A stretch of 64,000 bases of DNA, taken from contig NZ_SLWQ01000002.1 in the NCBI RefSeq assembly GCF_004342425.1, positions 310,001-374,000 of the forward strand, read 5' to 3'. The translations under genes were made by a program, and so were the position numbers. The notes below the pieces were generated by a model. The model was not told the DNA's origin, did not search any database, and worked only from the letters and a program-made list of their open reading frames with translations. Origin of the DNA: Dokdonella fugitiva (GTDB taxonomy: Bacteria; Pseudomonadota; Gammaproteobacteria; Xanthomonadales; Rhodanobacteraceae). Below are positions 46,791-59,003 of this stretch, in pieces. How positions within the stretch are numbered: the stretch's first letter is position 1; each line of letters begins with the position of its first letter.

Positions 46791-47109
46791 CCGCACCTCG
46801 CGACCAGATGATCGAAGCCGGCGTTCGCCGATTTGAACACGGAGCACACGAGGCACACAGGACGAAAATTTGCCCGATTTGCTTTCTTCGTGTGCCGGGC
46901 GTGCTTCGTGTTCCGAGCCTTGTTTGCGCGCCGGCAGCCGGCTGCGGTTCGGCTGCCGCACGGGTTCCGCAATGCGCATGCGGCGAAGGCGACGGCTGCG
47001 AGCGATCGCGCGGATCGGTGATGCCGTCGTGCCACCCAGGCGGCGTTCGGCCGATCCGGCGCATGCGCCGGATCGGCAGGCCGGGACTTGCTCCTGCCGG
47101 CGCGGAGCC
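46791..47109. repeat. 319-bp non-coding gap with three nested inverted repeats
   Basis: No gene was found here. It holds (a) 24-bp imperfect arms at 46835-46858 and 46890-46913 (20 of 24 match; GAACACGGAGCACACGAGG-type) around a 31-nt AT-richer loop, (b) CGGCAGCCG/CGGCTGCCG at 46932-46958, (c) a perfect 28-nt palindrome at 47050-47077 and (d) CGGCAGG/CCTGCCG at 47074-47099. The last two follow the cyclophilin stop codon and may act as a 3' structure, but lack a T-run. The first resembles interspersed REP elements of gammaproteobacteria. Confidence 0.7.
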
Positions 47110-47637
<528 letters not shown>

Positions 47638-47725
47638 CGGGGTGCTCCGGGTTCGTGGGACGCGCAGCCTAACCGATCCGCGCGCGGGATTCCCGGCCGG
47701 CCCGGCAGCGCCCGCGAATTCCCGC

Positions 47726-47731
47726 TATACT
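47726..47731 (+). promoter_or_regulatory. Candidate -10 box of typA
   Basis: TATACT, 75 bp before the typA ATG. The -35 position is GC-rich and unmatched. A small hairpin (GCGGC-TTC-GCCGC) lies in the leader. Confidence 0.4.
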
Positions 47732-47806
47732 ATCCGGCTGACTTTGCGGCTTCGCCGCCCTCCCACCCCAGACCGGCCGCACCGACGGCCGCAGGCCCCC
47801 GCCCCG

Positions 47807-49639
<1,833 letters not shown>

Positions 49640-49723
49640 CGGTCCGCACGGGTGCCGCACCGCGCGCCTCGCACGAGGCGCGCCGGCAAATGCGGCGGCG
49701 GCGATTCGATCGCCGCGCGAGGA

Positions 49724-51112
49724 TCAGCGACTCGCCTGCAACGCGCCGCGCTTGCGCACGATCAGCATCGCCAGCTCGAGCGATTGTTCGTAGTTGAGGC
49801 GCGGGTCGACCTGCGACTTGTACGCGCGCGCGAGATCGGTCTCGGTGAGGTCGCGCGCGCCTCCCATGCATTCGGTGACATTCTCGCCGGTGAGCTCGAG
49901 GTGCACGCCGCCCAGGCGCGTACCCGCCGCGGCATGCACGTCGAAGGCGCTGTCGAGCTCGCCGCGGATGTTCTCGAAGCGGCGCGTCTTGACGCCATTG
50001 CCGACCGTCTCGGTATTGCCGTGCATCGGATCGCACACCCACAGCGGCGTGCGCCCGCTCGCCTTCATCGCGGCCAGCAGCGGTGGCAATGCGTCGCCGA
50101 TCCTGGTCGCCCCCATGCGGTGGATCAGCGTGAGGCGCCCGGGCTCGCGCTCGGGGTCGAGCACGTCGGCGAGTCGGCGCAGCTGGTCCGGCGTCACCGA
50201 CGGGCCGATCTTGACCGCGATCGGGTTGCGGATGCCGCGGAAGTACTCGACGTGCGCGCCGTCGATCGCCGCGGTGCGCATGCCGATCCACGGGAAGTGC
50301 GTCGACAGGTTGAACCAGCCCGCCTGGCGCGGCACCTGGCGCGTGAGCGCCTGCTCGTAGTGCAGCACCAGCGCTTCATGCGACGTGTAGAAGTCCACGC
50401 GCTGGAAACTGCCGAGCGGCTCGCCGGCGAGCGTTTCCATGAAGCGCAGCGAATTGCCGATCGACTCGACCATCGCGCGGTATTCGTCCTGCAACGGCGA
50501 GTGCTTGACCCAGCCGAGGTCCCAGTACTCGGGGTGGTGCAGGTCGGCGAAACCGCCGTCGACGAGCGCGCGCACGAAATTCATCGTCATCGCCGAACGC
50601 GCATGGCCACGGATGAGGCGCTGCGGGTCCGCGCGTCGCGCCTCCGCGGTGAAGGCGGCCGCGTTGACGAGGTCGCCGCGGTAGCTCGGCAGCGTGACGC
50701 CGTCGCGCGTCTCGCTGTCCGCCGAGCGCGGCTTGGCGTACTGGCCGGCGAAGCGGCCGACGCGCACGACCGGCAGCTTGAGACCGTGCACGAGCACGAG
50801 GCTCATCTGCAACATGACCTTGAGCCGGTTGGAGATCAGCGGCGAACTGCAGTCGTCGAAGCTCTCCGCGCAATCACCGCCCTGCAGCAGGAAGCGCTCG
50901 CCGGCCGCCGCTTCGGCGAGCAGCCGCTTGAGCGAGAGGATTTCCCACGACGTGACCAGCGGCGGCAGCTGCGACAGCTGGGCGAGCGCGCGCTCGAGTT
51001 CGGTCGCGTCCGCGTACGCGGGCTGCTGCGCCTGCGGGCAGGCCTGCCACGACGACGGCGACCATTCGGCGGGAGCGGTGCTGAGCGATGCAATGCGTTC
51101 CGGAGCGGCCAT
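49724..51112 (-). CDS. Class II 3-deoxy-7-phosphoheptulonate synthase (plant-type DAHP synthase)
   Basis: A 462-residue enzyme that condenses phosphoenolpyruvate with erythrose 4-phosphate, the first step of aromatic amino-acid synthesis. LLQGGDCAESFDD, VVRVGRFAGQYAKPRS, the segment around SHEALVLHYEQALTR, and CDPMHGNTE (metal His) show the class II family; metal ligands Cys, His, Glu and Asp are present. It is unlike the E. coli AroF/G/H type I fold family, but class II enzymes are common in Xanthomonadales. ATG 51112 is preferred over TTG 51133. Confidence 0.95.
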   Translation of the reverse strand: MAAPERIASLSTAPAEWSPSSWQACPQAQQPAYADATELERALAQLSQLPPLVTSWEILSLKRLLAEAAAGERFLLQGGDCAESFDDCSSPLISNRLKVMLQMSLVLVHGLKLPVVRVGRFAGQYAKPRSADSETRDGVTLPSYRGDLVNAAAFTAEARRADPQRLIRGHARSAMTMNFVRALVDGGFADLHHPEYWDLGWVKHSPLQDEYRAMVESIGNSLRFMETLAGEPLGSFQRVDFYTSHEALVLHYEQALTRQVPRQAGWFNLSTHFPWIGMRTAAIDGAHVEYFRGIRNPIAVKIGPSVTPDQLRRLADVLDPEREPGRLTLIHRMGATRIGDALPPLLAAMKASGRTPLWVCDPMHGNTETVGNGVKTRRFENIRGELDSAFDVHAAAGTRLGGVHLELTGENVTECMGGARDLTETDLARAYKSQVDPRLNYEQSLELAMLIVRKRGALQASR

Positions 51113-51194
51113 GGCGATCGTCGTTTGCTGCAATGCGGAAAACGATCATGCCACAGCCTTCGGCGCCGTCATACAGACGGCGGCGTATCGGCGG

Positions 51195-51713
51195 CTAGGC
51201 GATCCGCCGGCGGAATCCGGCCCAGAGTGCGCCCGTGCCGAGCAGCACGTAGCTGATCAGGGTCCAGCCGGGCATCGTGATGCCGAGCAGGCGCCAGCTG
51301 CTTTCGCTGCAGTCGCCGCTCGCCATGAAGGCCTTGCGGATCGCCTGGGAAAGCGGGAAGCGGTTGTCGAACAGCGTGTAGAAGTCCATGCCGCAGCCGC
51401 CCATGAGCGGGTCGGGCGGGTTGAGCTGCATCCACAGGTGTTGCACCGCGATCACGCCGCCGACGAGCGCGAACAGCGCGACGAGCGCGGCGTACACGCG
51501 CCGCCCCAGCGCGCCCGGATCGTGCAGCGCGCCGGCGAGGAAGAACACGCCCATGCCGACGAAGGCGCCACGCTGGAACATGCATTTCGGGCACGGCACG
51601 ATGCCCTGCTGGCGTTCGAGGATGAAGTACGCGTAGGCGACCAGGCCGAAGCAGATCAACGCACCGAGCGCGAACTGCGAACGGAAGGACCAGGCGAACG
51701 GATTGGGGTTCAT
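51195..51713 (-). CDS. dsbB: Disulfide bond formation protein DsbB
   Basis: A 172-residue four-helix inner-membrane protein that reoxidises DsbA and passes electrons to quinone. The two redox pairs are Cys41/Cys44 (VPCPKCMFQR) and Cys107/Cys135 (GGCGMDF, SGDCSES), in the order of E. coli DsbB. The FAWSFRSQFALGALICFGL first helix and GWTLISYVLLG last helix are typical. dsbA is not in the window. Confidence 0.93.
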   Translation of the reverse strand: MNPNPFAWSFRSQFALGALICFGLVAYAYFILERQQGIVPCPKCMFQRGAFVGMGVFFLAGALHDPGALGRRVYAALVALFALVGGVIAVQHLWMQLNPPDPLMGGCGMDFYTLFDNRFPLSQAIRKAFMASGDCSESSWRLLGITMPGWTLISYVLLGTGALWAGFRRRIA

Positions 51714-51738
51714 GCGTGCTCCGGGGTCGAGGCGGAAA

Positions 51739-51767
51739 ATTCTAGCGTCACGGCCGCGCTACAGGAA
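51739..51767 (-). promoter_or_regulatory. Candidate promoter of dsbB
   Basis: TAGAAT (51739-51744) with TTCCTG (51762-51767) at a 17-bp spacing on the minus strand, 26 bp before the dsbB ATG and overlapping the end of the upstream membrane-protein gene. Confidence 0.4.
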
Positions 51768-53045
51768 AAGCCGTAGCGTCAGCGTGCCGAGGTACATGCA
51801 GACCGCAAGCGCGAGCCAAAGTGCCCAGGTCGCATACTCGACCGCGCGCGAGCGGTGTTCGCGGAACGCGAGCCAGAACACGAGCGGCACCAGCGCATAG
51901 CGCAATTCCACCAGCCACGAGGCGGCGAGGAACAGCAGCCCGACCGGGAACAGCCCGTACGCCCCGGCCGGCCGCAGGCGGAACGTCGCGAGCGCACAGG
52001 CCGCCGCGGCGGCCACGAGTGCCGCGAGCGCGCGTGCGAGTTGCCGTTGTTCGATGAGCAACGGCAGGTGGTTGTGCACGTAGTACGACGGGTAGGCGCT
52101 GTTGTACGGATGATCGGCGTGGAAGCCGAACCAGAACCCGCACGCGACGAACACGGGGACCGCCGCGAGCAGCCAGTTGCGACGTCGCCGGCGCAAGGCC
52201 GCAATGCACGCCACGAGCCCCTGCAGCACCTGCAGCGGCAGCACCAGCCCCGCGACGAGCAACGCGAACAGCGGATTGCCCGCGTGCAGCGTCGCGTCGG
52301 GATGCAACGCGGCCTGCGTGCGCGACAGCGAGATCGATCCGTTCCAGGCCCAGAACGCGACGAATACGGCAACCGGCACCGCATACGGCCAGAGCGAGGC
52401 GAGCAAGCGGCGCGGCTCGCTGCGCAGGCGACCCGCGTCATCGCCGAGAGCGAGCAGCACCAGCAGCCCGGTCCAGACGACTTCGTGCTGGCGCACGCCG
52501 ACGAGCGCGGTCGCGAACAGTGCCGCGAGCACGTGCCTGCGCGACACGCTCGCCCATGCCGCCCACAACAGCAGCGCCAGCGCGAGCACGTCGGTATAGA
52601 CGAGGAACAGCAACGGCACGAGGATCGGCAGCACGAGCACTTGCGCGGTCGCGAGCGTCTCGGTGCCCGGCCACGCACGCCGGCGCAGCGCATGGAAGCC
52701 CGCGACGGCGAACAGGCCGAAGCCGGCATTGGCGAGGCGCGCGGCATCGAGCGAATCCGCGCCGCACGCGCGCATGATCGCCGCCACCAGCGCGTGGTAA
52801 CCCGGAATCGTCGTGAGTTCCGTCAGGATTCGATTCGTGCCACGCAGGAACTGCGTGATCTGGGTGAAGTGGTCGATCTCGTCGGTGAACGGCGCGCGCA
52901 GGCGCAGCGCGACGATCCCGGCGACGTAGAGGGCGCCGAGCAGCAGCCCGAACGCCCACGCGCCCGGCGGCGAAGATGCGCGTTCCAGAAACGAAAAACC
53001 CCGGACAGGCCGGGGCTTTTCGCTGGTTGGCGACTGCGGCGTCAA
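51759..53045 (-). CDS. DIE2/ALG10-like polytopic membrane protein (possible GT-C glycosyltransferase)
   Basis: A protein of about 410-428 residues with ten or so hydrophobic segments. [16 protein letters not shown]...[14 protein letters not shown] near the start resembles the ALG10 N-terminal signature (D-E-x-x-H-x-x-Q, then T-x-P-G), and [18 protein letters not shown] recalls its C-terminal D-N-R-H-Y region. It would transfer a sugar from a lipid-linked donor at the membrane; substrates are unknown. The start is uncertain: no ATG or GTG precedes the first helix, leaving TTG at 53045 (overlapping the rplQ stop) or a rare CTG at 52988. The rplQ terminator lies between these. Confidence 0.68.
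   Translation of the reverse strand: MTPQSPTSEKPRPVRGFSFLERASSPPGAWAFGLLLGALYVAGIVALRLRAPFTDEIDHFTQITQFLRGTNRILTELTTIPGYHALVAAIMRACGADSLDAARLANAGFGLFAVAGFHALRRRAWPGTETLATAQVLVLPILVPLLFLVYTDVLALALLLWAAWASVSRRHVLAALFATALVGVRQHEVVWTGLLVLLALGDDAGRLRSEPRRLLASLWPYAVPVAVFVAFWAWNGSISLSRTQAALHPDATLHAGNPLFALLVAGLVLPLQVLQGLVACIAALRRRRRNWLLAAVPVFVACGFWFGFHADHPYNSAYPSYYVHNHLPLLIEQRQLARALAALVAAAAACALATFRLRPAGAYGLFPVGLLFLAASWLVELRYALVPLVFWLAFREHRSRAVEYATWALWLALAVCMYLGTLTLRLFL
52993..53020 (-). terminator. Intrinsic terminator of rplQ / alpha operon
   Basis: CCCCGG-CCTGT-CCGGGG followed by TTTTTC on the minus strand, about 22 bp after the rplQ stop codon; a canonical GC stem and T-run that should end the long ribosomal transcript. 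Confidence 0.9.
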
Positions 53046-53431
53046 TCCGCCGACTCGTTGCCCGCGTCGGAACGCGGACGATCGACCAGTTCGACGTACG
53101 CCATCGGCGCGTTGTCGCCGGCGCGGAAGCCGCACTTCAGCAGGCGAAGGTAGCCGCCCTTGCGCTCGCGGTAACGCGGGCCGAGTTCGACGAACAGCTT
53201 GCCGACCGCTTCCTTGTCGCGCAGGCGCGCGAACGCGAGGCGGCGGTTGGCCACGCCGTCGGTCTTTGCGAGCGTGATGAGCGGCTCGGCGACGCGGCGC
53301 AGCTCCTTCGCCTTCGGCAGGGTGGTGCGGATGAGCTCGTGCTTGAACAGCGACGCAGCCATGTTCTTGAACATCGCTTCGCGATGGCTGCTCGTGCGGT
53401 TGAACTTGCGACCGGCCTTCTGGTGGCGCAT
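53042..53431 (-). CDS. rplQ: 50S ribosomal protein L17
   Basis: A 129-residue protein with [29 protein letters not shown] at the N terminus and [27 protein letters not shown], both diagnostic of L17. It binds 23S rRNA near the tunnel exit. It is the last gene of the alpha operon after rpoA, as in E. coli, but the intergenic spacer is 260 bp, far longer than usual. A standard terminator follows. Confidence 0.97.
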   Translation of the reverse strand: MRHQKAGRKFNRTSSHREAMFKNMAASLFKHELIRTTLPKAKELRRVAEPLITLAKTDGVANRRLAFARLRDKEAVGKLFVELGPRYRERKGGYLRLLKCGFRAGDNAPMAYVELVDRPRSDAGNESAD

Positions 53432-53691
53432 GGAAGAATCCTCTCGTTTCGATTGTTATGGGACGCCGGGGAGCATGTCCCGGACACCCGCGGTTACCCG
53501 CTGATGATCGGCCCTTTCAGTACGGGCCGTACTCTGGCGATGCGGCCCACGATGGCCGCTCCTGGACTTCGACGGGAATGCCGGGGCATCCCCTCGCGGC
53601 CAAACCGGCCGCCATGGCGATCAAGGGCGATCGCACCGAATGAACAGCGGCCATGGGCGACGAACGTCACTCATGGCCGCGGAGAAACGAA
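53432..53691. repeat. Structured 260-bp spacer between rpoA and rplQ
   Basis: No gene is seen. It contains AGTACGG-g-CCGTACT (53519-53533), an imperfect GGGAATGCC/GGGGCATCCCC palindrome near 53575, and a perfect hairpin GCGGCCATG-N16-CATGGCCGC (53647-53680). Such GGCCATG-type palindromes look like REP elements inserted in the operon; an internal promoter or processing site cannot be excluded. Confidence 0.6.
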
Positions 53692-54690
53692 TCAACCGAG
53701 CTGCATGCCGTGGACGAGCCCCGGCGGCGGCCAGCTGTCGAGCTTCATGCCGAGCTGCAGGCCGCGCTGGTACAGCACGTCCTTGATCTCGGTCAGCGAC
53801 TTCTTGCCGAGGTTCGGCGTCTTCAGCAGCTCGACCTCGGTCTTCTGCACGAGGTCGCCGATGTAGTAGATGCTCTCGGCCTTGAGGCAGTTGGCCGAAC
53901 GCACGGTCAGTTCGAGGTCGTCGATCGGGCGCAGCAGCACCGGGTCGACGCCGCTCTTGTCGGTCTTCGCGTCGGTGCTTTCGCGACGCGCGAAGTCGCC
54001 GAACACGCTGATCTGGTCCTGCAGGATCTCGGCGGCCTTGCGCACCGCTTCCTCGGCGTCGATCGCACCGTTCGTCTCGACGTCGAGCACGAGCTTGTCG
54101 AGGTCGGTGCGCTGCTCGAGGCGGGCGCTGTCGACGTTATAGGCAACGCGACGGACCGGGCAGAACGAGGCGTCGAGTTGCAGGCGACCGATCGGACGCG
54201 CTTCCTCGTCCGGCAGGCGGCGCGCCGTCGCCGGCTGGTAGCCGACGCCGCGCACGACCTTGAGGCGCATGTTGAGCGCGATATCCTTGGTCAGGTGGCA
54301 GATCACGTGGTCGGGATTGACGATCTCGACCGAGTGATCGACCTTGATGTCGCCCGCGACGACGACGCCCTTGCCCTTCTTGCTGAGCGTGAGCGTGGTT
54401 TCGTCCTGGCCGTGCATGCGGATGGCGACGTCCTTGAGGTTGAGCAGCACCTCGATGACGTCTTCCTGCAGGCCCTCGAGCGTGGTGTACTCGTGGAGCA
54501 CGCCGTCGATTTCGACTTCGATGATCGCGCTACCGGGGATGGACGACAGCAGCACGCGACGCAGCGCATTGCCGAGGGTGTGGCCGAAACCGCGCTCCAG
54601 CGGCTCGACCACGACCTTGGCGCGGTCGGTACCGAGGCGTTCGACTTGGATGCCGCGCGGACGCAGCACGTTGGTGGACGATCCCGCCAT
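53692..54690 (-). CDS. rpoA: RNA polymerase alpha subunit
   Basis: A 332-residue protein. The N-terminal assembly domain ([25 protein letters not shown]) and the C-terminal DNA/activator-binding domain ([44 protein letters not shown]) are intact. It nucleates core polymerase assembly and contacts UP elements and activators. It follows rpsD with a 77-bp gap in the usual rpsM-rpsK-rpsD-rpoA-rplQ order. Confidence 0.98.
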   Translation of the reverse strand: MAGSSTNVLRPRGIQVERLGTDRAKVVVEPLERGFGHTLGNALRRVLLSSIPGSAIIEVEIDGVLHEYTTLEGLQEDVIEVLLNLKDVAIRMHGQDETTLTLSKKGKGVVVAGDIKVDHSVEIVNPDHVICHLTKDIALNMRLKVVRGVGYQPATARRLPDEEARPIGRLQLDASFCPVRRVAYNVDSARLEQRTDLDKLVLDVETNGAIDAEEAVRKAAEILQDQISVFGDFARRESTDAKTDKSGVDPVLLRPIDDLELTVRSANCLKAESIYYIGDLVQKTEVELLKTPNLGKKSLTEIKDVLYQRGLQLGMKLDSWPPPGLVHGMQLG

Positions 54691-54767
54691 ATGCAGTTGA
54701 CTCCAAGAATCCTCGCGGATTCCTCAGTGATGTGTTCCTGCGAAGGTCCGGGCGAAGCCCGGCCTTC

Positions 54768-55400
54768 TTACTTCGAGTAAAGCTCGATGATCAGGCTTTC
54801 GTTGATGTCCGACGGCAGGTCGGAACGCTCCGGCAGCGCCTTGAACAGGCCGCTCGCCTTCTTCGCGTCGACCTCGACCCACGACGGAACGAGATCCATT
54901 TCCTGCGACACGGTCAGCGATTCCTGCACGCGCAGCTGGCTCTTGGCGCGCTCGCTCAGGGCGATCTCGTCGCCCGGGCGCACCTGGTACGACGGCAGGT
55001 TGACCTTCTTGCCATTCACGCGGACGGCGGCATGCGACACCAGCTGGCGCGCGGCCGCGCGCGTCACGGCGAAGCCCATGCGGAACACGACGTTGTCGAG
55101 GCGCGACTCGAGCATGCGCAGCAGGTTCTCGCCCGTGTTGCCCTTCTGGCCCGAGGCCTTCTGGTAGTACGAACGGAACTGGCGCTCGAGCAGGCCGTAG
55201 ATGCGCTTGACCTTCTGCTTCTCGCGCAGCTGCACGCCGTAGTCCGACAGGCGGCCGCGCTTGGCGCCGGCGGCGCCGTGCTGGCCGGGCTTCTGCTCCA
55301 GCTTGCACTTCGAATCGAGCGCGCGCGCGGGGCTCTTGAGGCTGAGGTCGGCGCCTTCGCGGCGCGCGAGCTTGCAGGTGGGTCCGAGATAACGAGCCAT
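54768..55400 (-). CDS. rpsD: 30S ribosomal protein S4
   Basis: A 210-residue primary 16S-binding protein, starting [21 protein letters not shown] with the S4 RNA-binding domain ([26 protein letters not shown]). In E. coli S4 is the translational repressor of the alpha operon. It lacks the four-Cys zinc form. It lies 15 bp after rpsK. Confidence 0.98.
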   Translation of the reverse strand: MARYLGPTCKLARREGADLSLKSPARALDSKCKLEQKPGQHGAAGAKRGRLSDYGVQLREKQKVKRIYGLLERQFRSYYQKASGQKGNTGENLLRMLESRLDNVVFRMGFAVTRAAARQLVSHAAVRVNGKKVNLPSYQVRPGDEIALSERAKSQLRVQESLTVSQEMDLVPSWVEVDAKKASGLFKALPERSDLPSDINESLIIELYSK

Positions 55401-55415
55401 GGTTCCTGATTCCCC

Positions 55416-55808
55416 TTACACGCGACGCTTCTTCGGCGGACGGCAACCGTTGTGCGGGATCGGCGTCACGTCGATGATGTTGGTGACCTTGAAGCCCGCA
55501 TTGTTGAGCGAGCGCACGGCCGATTCACGACCCGGACCCGGGCCCTTGATGCGGACTTCGACCGTCTTCACGCCGTAGTCGGCGGCGACGCGCGCGGCCT
55601 TGTCCGCAGCGACCTGCGCGGCGAACGGCGTCGACTTGCGCGAGCCACGGAAACCGGCGCCGCCGGCGGTCGCCCACGAGAGCGCATTGCCCTGGCGGTC
55701 GGTGATCGTGACGATCGTGTTGTTGAACGAAGCCTGCACGTGGGCGACGGCGTCCGTCACCACACGCTTGGTCTTCTTCTTCGGCTTGGCTGCAGCGGGT
55801 TTGTTCAT
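55416..55808 (-). CDS. rpsK: 30S ribosomal protein S11
   Basis: A 130-residue protein with [29 protein letters not shown] and the C-terminal [18 protein letters not shown] typical of S11. It forms part of the platform of the small subunit at the E site. The N-terminal Lys-rich stretch ([13 protein letters not shown]) is longer than in E. coli. It is in the alpha operon, 18 bp after rpsM. Confidence 0.98.
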   Translation of the reverse strand: MNKPAAAKPKKKTKRVVTDAVAHVQASFNNTIVTITDRQGNALSWATAGGAGFRGSRKSTPFAAQVAADKAARVAADYGVKTVEVRIKGPGPGRESAVRSLNNAGFKVTNIIDVTPIPHNGCRPPKKRRV

Positions 55809-55826
55809 TTGCCCGGATATCCTGGA

Positions 55827-56183
55827 TTACTTCTTGATGGCGCGGCGCGGGCCCTTGCGGGTGCGCGCGTTGGTACGGGTGCGCTGGCCACGCAGCGGCA
55901 GGCCGCGGCGATGGCGCAGGCCACGGTAGGTACCGAGGTCGATCAGGCGCTTGATCGACATGCCCACTTCGCGGCGCAGGTCGCCCTCGACCGTGAACTT
56001 GCCGACCTCATGGCGCAGCTTGTCGACCTCGGCCTCGGTCAAGTCCTTGATCTTGGCCGCAGGATTGACGCCCGCGTCGGCGCAGACCTTCTTCGCGCGC
56101 GAACGGCCGACGCCGAAAATGCTCTGCAGGCCGATCACGACATGCTTCTGAACCGGCAGATTGACACCCGCAATGCGTGCCAT
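55827..56183 (-). CDS. rpsM: 30S ribosomal protein S13
   Basis: A 118-residue protein: [34 protein letters not shown] and the basic tail [21 protein letters not shown]. It sits in the 30S head and contacts L5 and the P-site tRNA. It is the first gene of the alpha operon here; rpmJ, which often sits between secY and rpsM, is absent. Confidence 0.98.
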   Translation of the reverse strand: MARIAGVNLPVQKHVVIGLQSIFGVGRSRAKKVCADAGVNPAAKIKDLTEAEVDKLRHEVGKFTVEGDLRREVGMSIKRLIDLGTYRGLRHRRGLPLRGQRTRTNARTRKGPRRAIKK

Positions 56184-56230
56184 GCTTGTTGATCTCCAGA
56201 AAAACTACTTAAGTGCGCAGAGAACTTGAC

Positions 56231-56236
56231 ATTATA
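56231..56236 (-). promoter_or_regulatory. Candidate alpha-operon promoter (-10 TATAAT) upstream of rpsM
   Basis: A perfect TATAAT on the minus strand, 47 bp before the rpsM ATG, with TTCCCC at the -35 position and 17-bp spacing. A CCCCGGCCGGGG palindrome overlaps the spacer and could modulate it. This would let rpsM-rplQ be expressed apart from the spc operon. Confidence 0.6.
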
Positions 56237-56297
56237 TCCGGTTTGCCCCGGCCGGGGAACCCCCAGCCGGACGGCCCCGAATCTGGACCTTTGCCGC

Positions 56298-57611
56298 TCA
56301 ACGGCCGCGCAAATTCGCCTTCTTGAGCAGACTTTCGTACTGGTGCGAGACCAGGTGCGCCTGGATCTGCGCCGTGAAATCCATGACCACGACCACGACG
56401 ATCAGCAGGGACGTGCCACCGAAGTAGAACGGCACGTGCCAGGCGTTGCGCAGGATGTCCGGCACCAGGCACACCGCCACCAGGTACAGCGCCCCGGCGC
56501 CGGTCAGGCGGGTCAGCACGCCATCGATGTAGTCGGCCGTCGCCTTGCCCGGGCGCAGTCCCGGGATCAGCGCGCCCGAGCGCTTGAGGTTGTCCGCGGT
56601 TTCCTGCGAATTGAACGTAAGCGCCGTGTAGAAGTACGCGAACACGATGATGAGCAGCGCGTACAGCAGCATGTGCAGCGGCTCGCCCGGCCCGAGGGAC
56701 GCGGTCAGCACCTGCAGCCAATGGATCTCGTTCGAGTTGTTGAACCAGGTCGCGGCCGTCGCCGGGAACATCAGCAGCGACGAGGCGAAGATCGGCGGGA
56801 TCACGCCCGACATGTTGATCTTCAGCGGCAGGTGCGAACTCTGGTTCATGTACGCCTTGCCCGCCCCGCCCTGGCGACGCGCATAGTTCACGGTGATGCG
56901 GCGCTGGCCGCGCTCCATGAACACCACGAACGCGGTCACCGCGAGCACGATCACGAACACGATCAGCACGCGCAGGATCGGCAGCTCGCCGGTCTGCGCC
57001 ATGCCCAGCGTGTGCACCACCGCGGCCGGCAGGCCGGCGACGATGCCGGCGAAGATCAGCAGCGAGATGCCGTTGCCGATGCCGCGCTCGGTGATCTGCT
57101 CGCCGAGCCACATCAGGAACATCGTGCCGGCGGTGAGGCCGACGACGGTCGTGAAGATGAAGCTCGGCCCCGGAGCGTAGACGATGCCCGTCTGCGCCTG
57201 CAGCATCGAGGCCACGCCGAAGGACTGGAACAACGCCAGCGCGACGGTGCCGAAACGCGTGTAGGTGGTCAGCTTGCGCCGCCCCGCCTCGCCTTCCTTG
57301 CGCAACTGCTGCCAGCTCGGGATCACCGACGCGAACATCTGCACGATGATCGACGCCGAGATGTAGGGGATCACGCCGAGGGCGAAGATCGACAGTCGGC
57401 TCAGCGCGCCGCCCGAGAACATGTTGAACATGTCGAGCAGGCCGCCGCCCTGCTGGATGCGGCGCGCCATCTCTTCCGGGTCGACGCCCGGGACCGGGAT
57501 GAACGAGCCGAGCCGGTACACGACCAGCGCGCCGATCACGAACAGCAGGCGCTGCTTCAGTTCCGTCAGCTTGCCGAGCGAAGCGAGCGGATTGGACTGC
57601 GAAGACGCCAC
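56298..57611 (-). CDS. secY: Preprotein translocase subunit SecY
   Basis: A 437-residue protein with ten membrane helices. The N-terminal [28 protein letters not shown], the plug-region segment [33 protein letters not shown], and the cytoplasmic loops used by SecA and the ribosome ([12 protein letters not shown]) are conserved. It forms the channel of the Sec translocon. It follows rplO by 4 bp at the end of the spc operon. Confidence 0.98.
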   Translation of the reverse strand: MASSQSNPLASLGKLTELKQRLLFVIGALVVYRLGSFIPVPGVDPEEMARRIQQGGGLLDMFNMFSGGALSRLSIFALGVIPYISASIIVQMFASVIPSWQQLRKEGEAGRRKLTTYTRFGTVALALFQSFGVASMLQAQTGIVYAPGPSFIFTTVVGLTAGTMFLMWLGEQITERGIGNGISLLIFAGIVAGLPAAVVHTLGMAQTGELPILRVLIVFVIVLAVTAFVVFMERGQRRITVNYARRQGGAGKAYMNQSSHLPLKINMSGVIPPIFASSLLMFPATAATWFNNSNEIHWLQVLTASLGPGEPLHMLLYALLIIVFAYFYTALTFNSQETADNLKRSGALIPGLRPGKATADYIDGVLTRLTGAGALYLVAVCLVPDILRNAWHVPFYFGGTSLLIVVVVVMDFTAQIQAHLVSHQYESLLKKANLRGR

Positions 57612-57615
57612 GCGC

Positions 57616-58050
57616 TTACTCCACGCTGCCGCCGGCAGCCTCGATCGCGGCCTTGGCGCCGGCGGTGATCGCCACGCCCTTGAGCTTCACCGCACGCTTG
57701 ATCTCGCCCTTCTTCACGATCTTCGCGCGCGCGGCGCGGGTTTCGATCAGGCCGGCGGCCTTGAGCACGTCGAAATCGACCACGTCGGCCTTGAGCGAAT
57801 CGAGCTTGTACAGCAGCACTTCGCTGACCTCGTGTGCCTTCTTCGAACGGAAACCAACCTTCGGCAGGCGGCGCTGCAGCGGCATCTGGCCGCCTTCGAA
57901 ACCGGCCTTGACCTTGCCCTTGCCGGCGCGCGCGTACTGGCCCTTGTGGCCACGGCCGGCCGTCTTGCCAAGGCCGGAACCGATGCCGCGACCGACGCGG
58001 ACGCGATCCTTGCGGGCACCTGCAGCGGGCTTGAGTGTATTGAGACGCAT
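57616..58050 (-). CDS. rplO: 50S ribosomal protein L15
   Basis: A 144-residue protein with the Gly/Arg-rich N terminus [44 protein letters not shown](L) pattern (short signature: [11 protein letters not shown]) and C-terminal [19 protein letters not shown]. It joins the 50S core late in assembly. It is 65 bp after rpmD. Confidence 0.98.
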   Translation of the reverse strand: MRLNTLKPAAGARKDRVRVGRGIGSGLGKTAGRGHKGQYARAGKGKVKAGFEGGQMPLQRRLPKVGFRSKKAHEVSEVLLYKLDSLKADVVDFDVLKAAGLIETRAARAKIVKKGEIKRAVKLKGVAITAGAKAAIEAAGGSVE

Positions 58051-58115
58051 GTCGATCGACTCCAGAGAAATTGCTAGGTCGAGGCACCGAACGCGAGTTC
58101 AATGCCCCGGGCGCC

Positions 58116-58322
58116 TCAGGCGCTTTCCTCGATGCGCACCAGATAGCTGACCTGGTTCACCAGGCCGCGCACCGACGGCGAATCCACCAGCTCACGCACG
58201 TCGTTGAGCTTGCGCAGGCCGAGCGCGCGCACGCTGACGCGATGGCGCTCCTGGCAGCCGTTGATGCTCTTGAACAGGCGGACGCGGATCGTCTTGGCCG
58301 CCGTAGCCTTCGTCTTAGCCAT
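58116..58322 (-). CDS. rpmD: 50S ribosomal protein L30
   Basis: A 68-residue protein; [30 protein letters not shown] and the [12 protein letters not shown] end are L30 signatures. Its ATG at 58322 lies inside the last codons of rpsE, giving an 8-nt overlap that suggests translational coupling. Confidence 0.96.
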   Translation of the reverse strand: MAKTKATAAKTIRVRLFKSINGCQERHRVSVRALGLRKLNDVRELVDSPSVRGLVNQVSYLVRIEESA

Positions 58323-58827
58323 TGCCCATCACCTCGTCGACCGACTTGCCGCGCTTGGACGCGATGCGCGCCGGCGACACCATTGCCTGCAGGCCGTTGA
58401 TCGTCGCGCGCACCAGATTGATCGGGTTGCGCGAACCAACCGCCTTGGCCAGGACGTTCTTCACGCCGACCACTTCGAGCACGGCGCGCATCGCGCCGCC
58501 GGCGATCACGCCGGTACCTTCCGACGCGGGCTGCATGAACACCTTGGCGGCGCCATGGTTCGCCTTCACCGCATGGAACAGCGTGCCGTTGTTGAGTTCG
58601 ACCTTGACCATGCCCTTGCGCGCGCGCTCCATCGCCTTCGAGATCGCGACCGGCACTTCGCGCGCCTTGCCGTAGCCGAAGCCGACGCGGCCATCGCCGT
58701 CGCCGACGACGGTCAGGGCCGTGAAGCTCATCTGGCGGCCACCCTTGACGGTCTTCGCCACGCGGTTCACCGCGATCAGCTTCTCGAGGAAGCCGTCGCT
58801 GTTCTCACGTTCGTTCGTATTCGCCAT
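58315..58827 (-). CDS. rpsE: 30S ribosomal protein S5
   Basis: A 170-residue protein. [48 protein letters not shown] is the double-stranded-RNA-like S5 domain; the C-terminal domain contains GIMRAVLEV-like [23 protein letters not shown]. It affects decoding fidelity. The 176-bp spacer between rplR and rpsE is unusually long for this operon. Confidence 0.98.
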   Translation of the reverse strand: MANTNERENSDGFLEKLIAVNRVAKTVKGGRQMSFTALTVVGDGDGRVGFGYGKAREVPVAISKAMERARKGMVKVELNNGTLFHAVKANHGAAKVFMQPASEGTGVIAGGAMRAVLEVVGVKNVLAKAVGSRNPINLVRATINGLQAMVSPARIASKRGKSVDEVMGNG

Positions 58828-59003
58828 GTTTCACCTGTCATGCCGCCCGCCGGAGCGGTTGCGGACTTCTGCTTGCGGCATCGCCGCTTGGAGTTGTGAT
58901 GGAACGGTTCCGGAACGGCTCAATCCGGTTGTCGCTGCGCCTGCCCTGGCGCCCGGCACGAGGCCGGATTCGTCGCGTCACGCGGCCGCGGGGCCGCGCG
59001 CGA

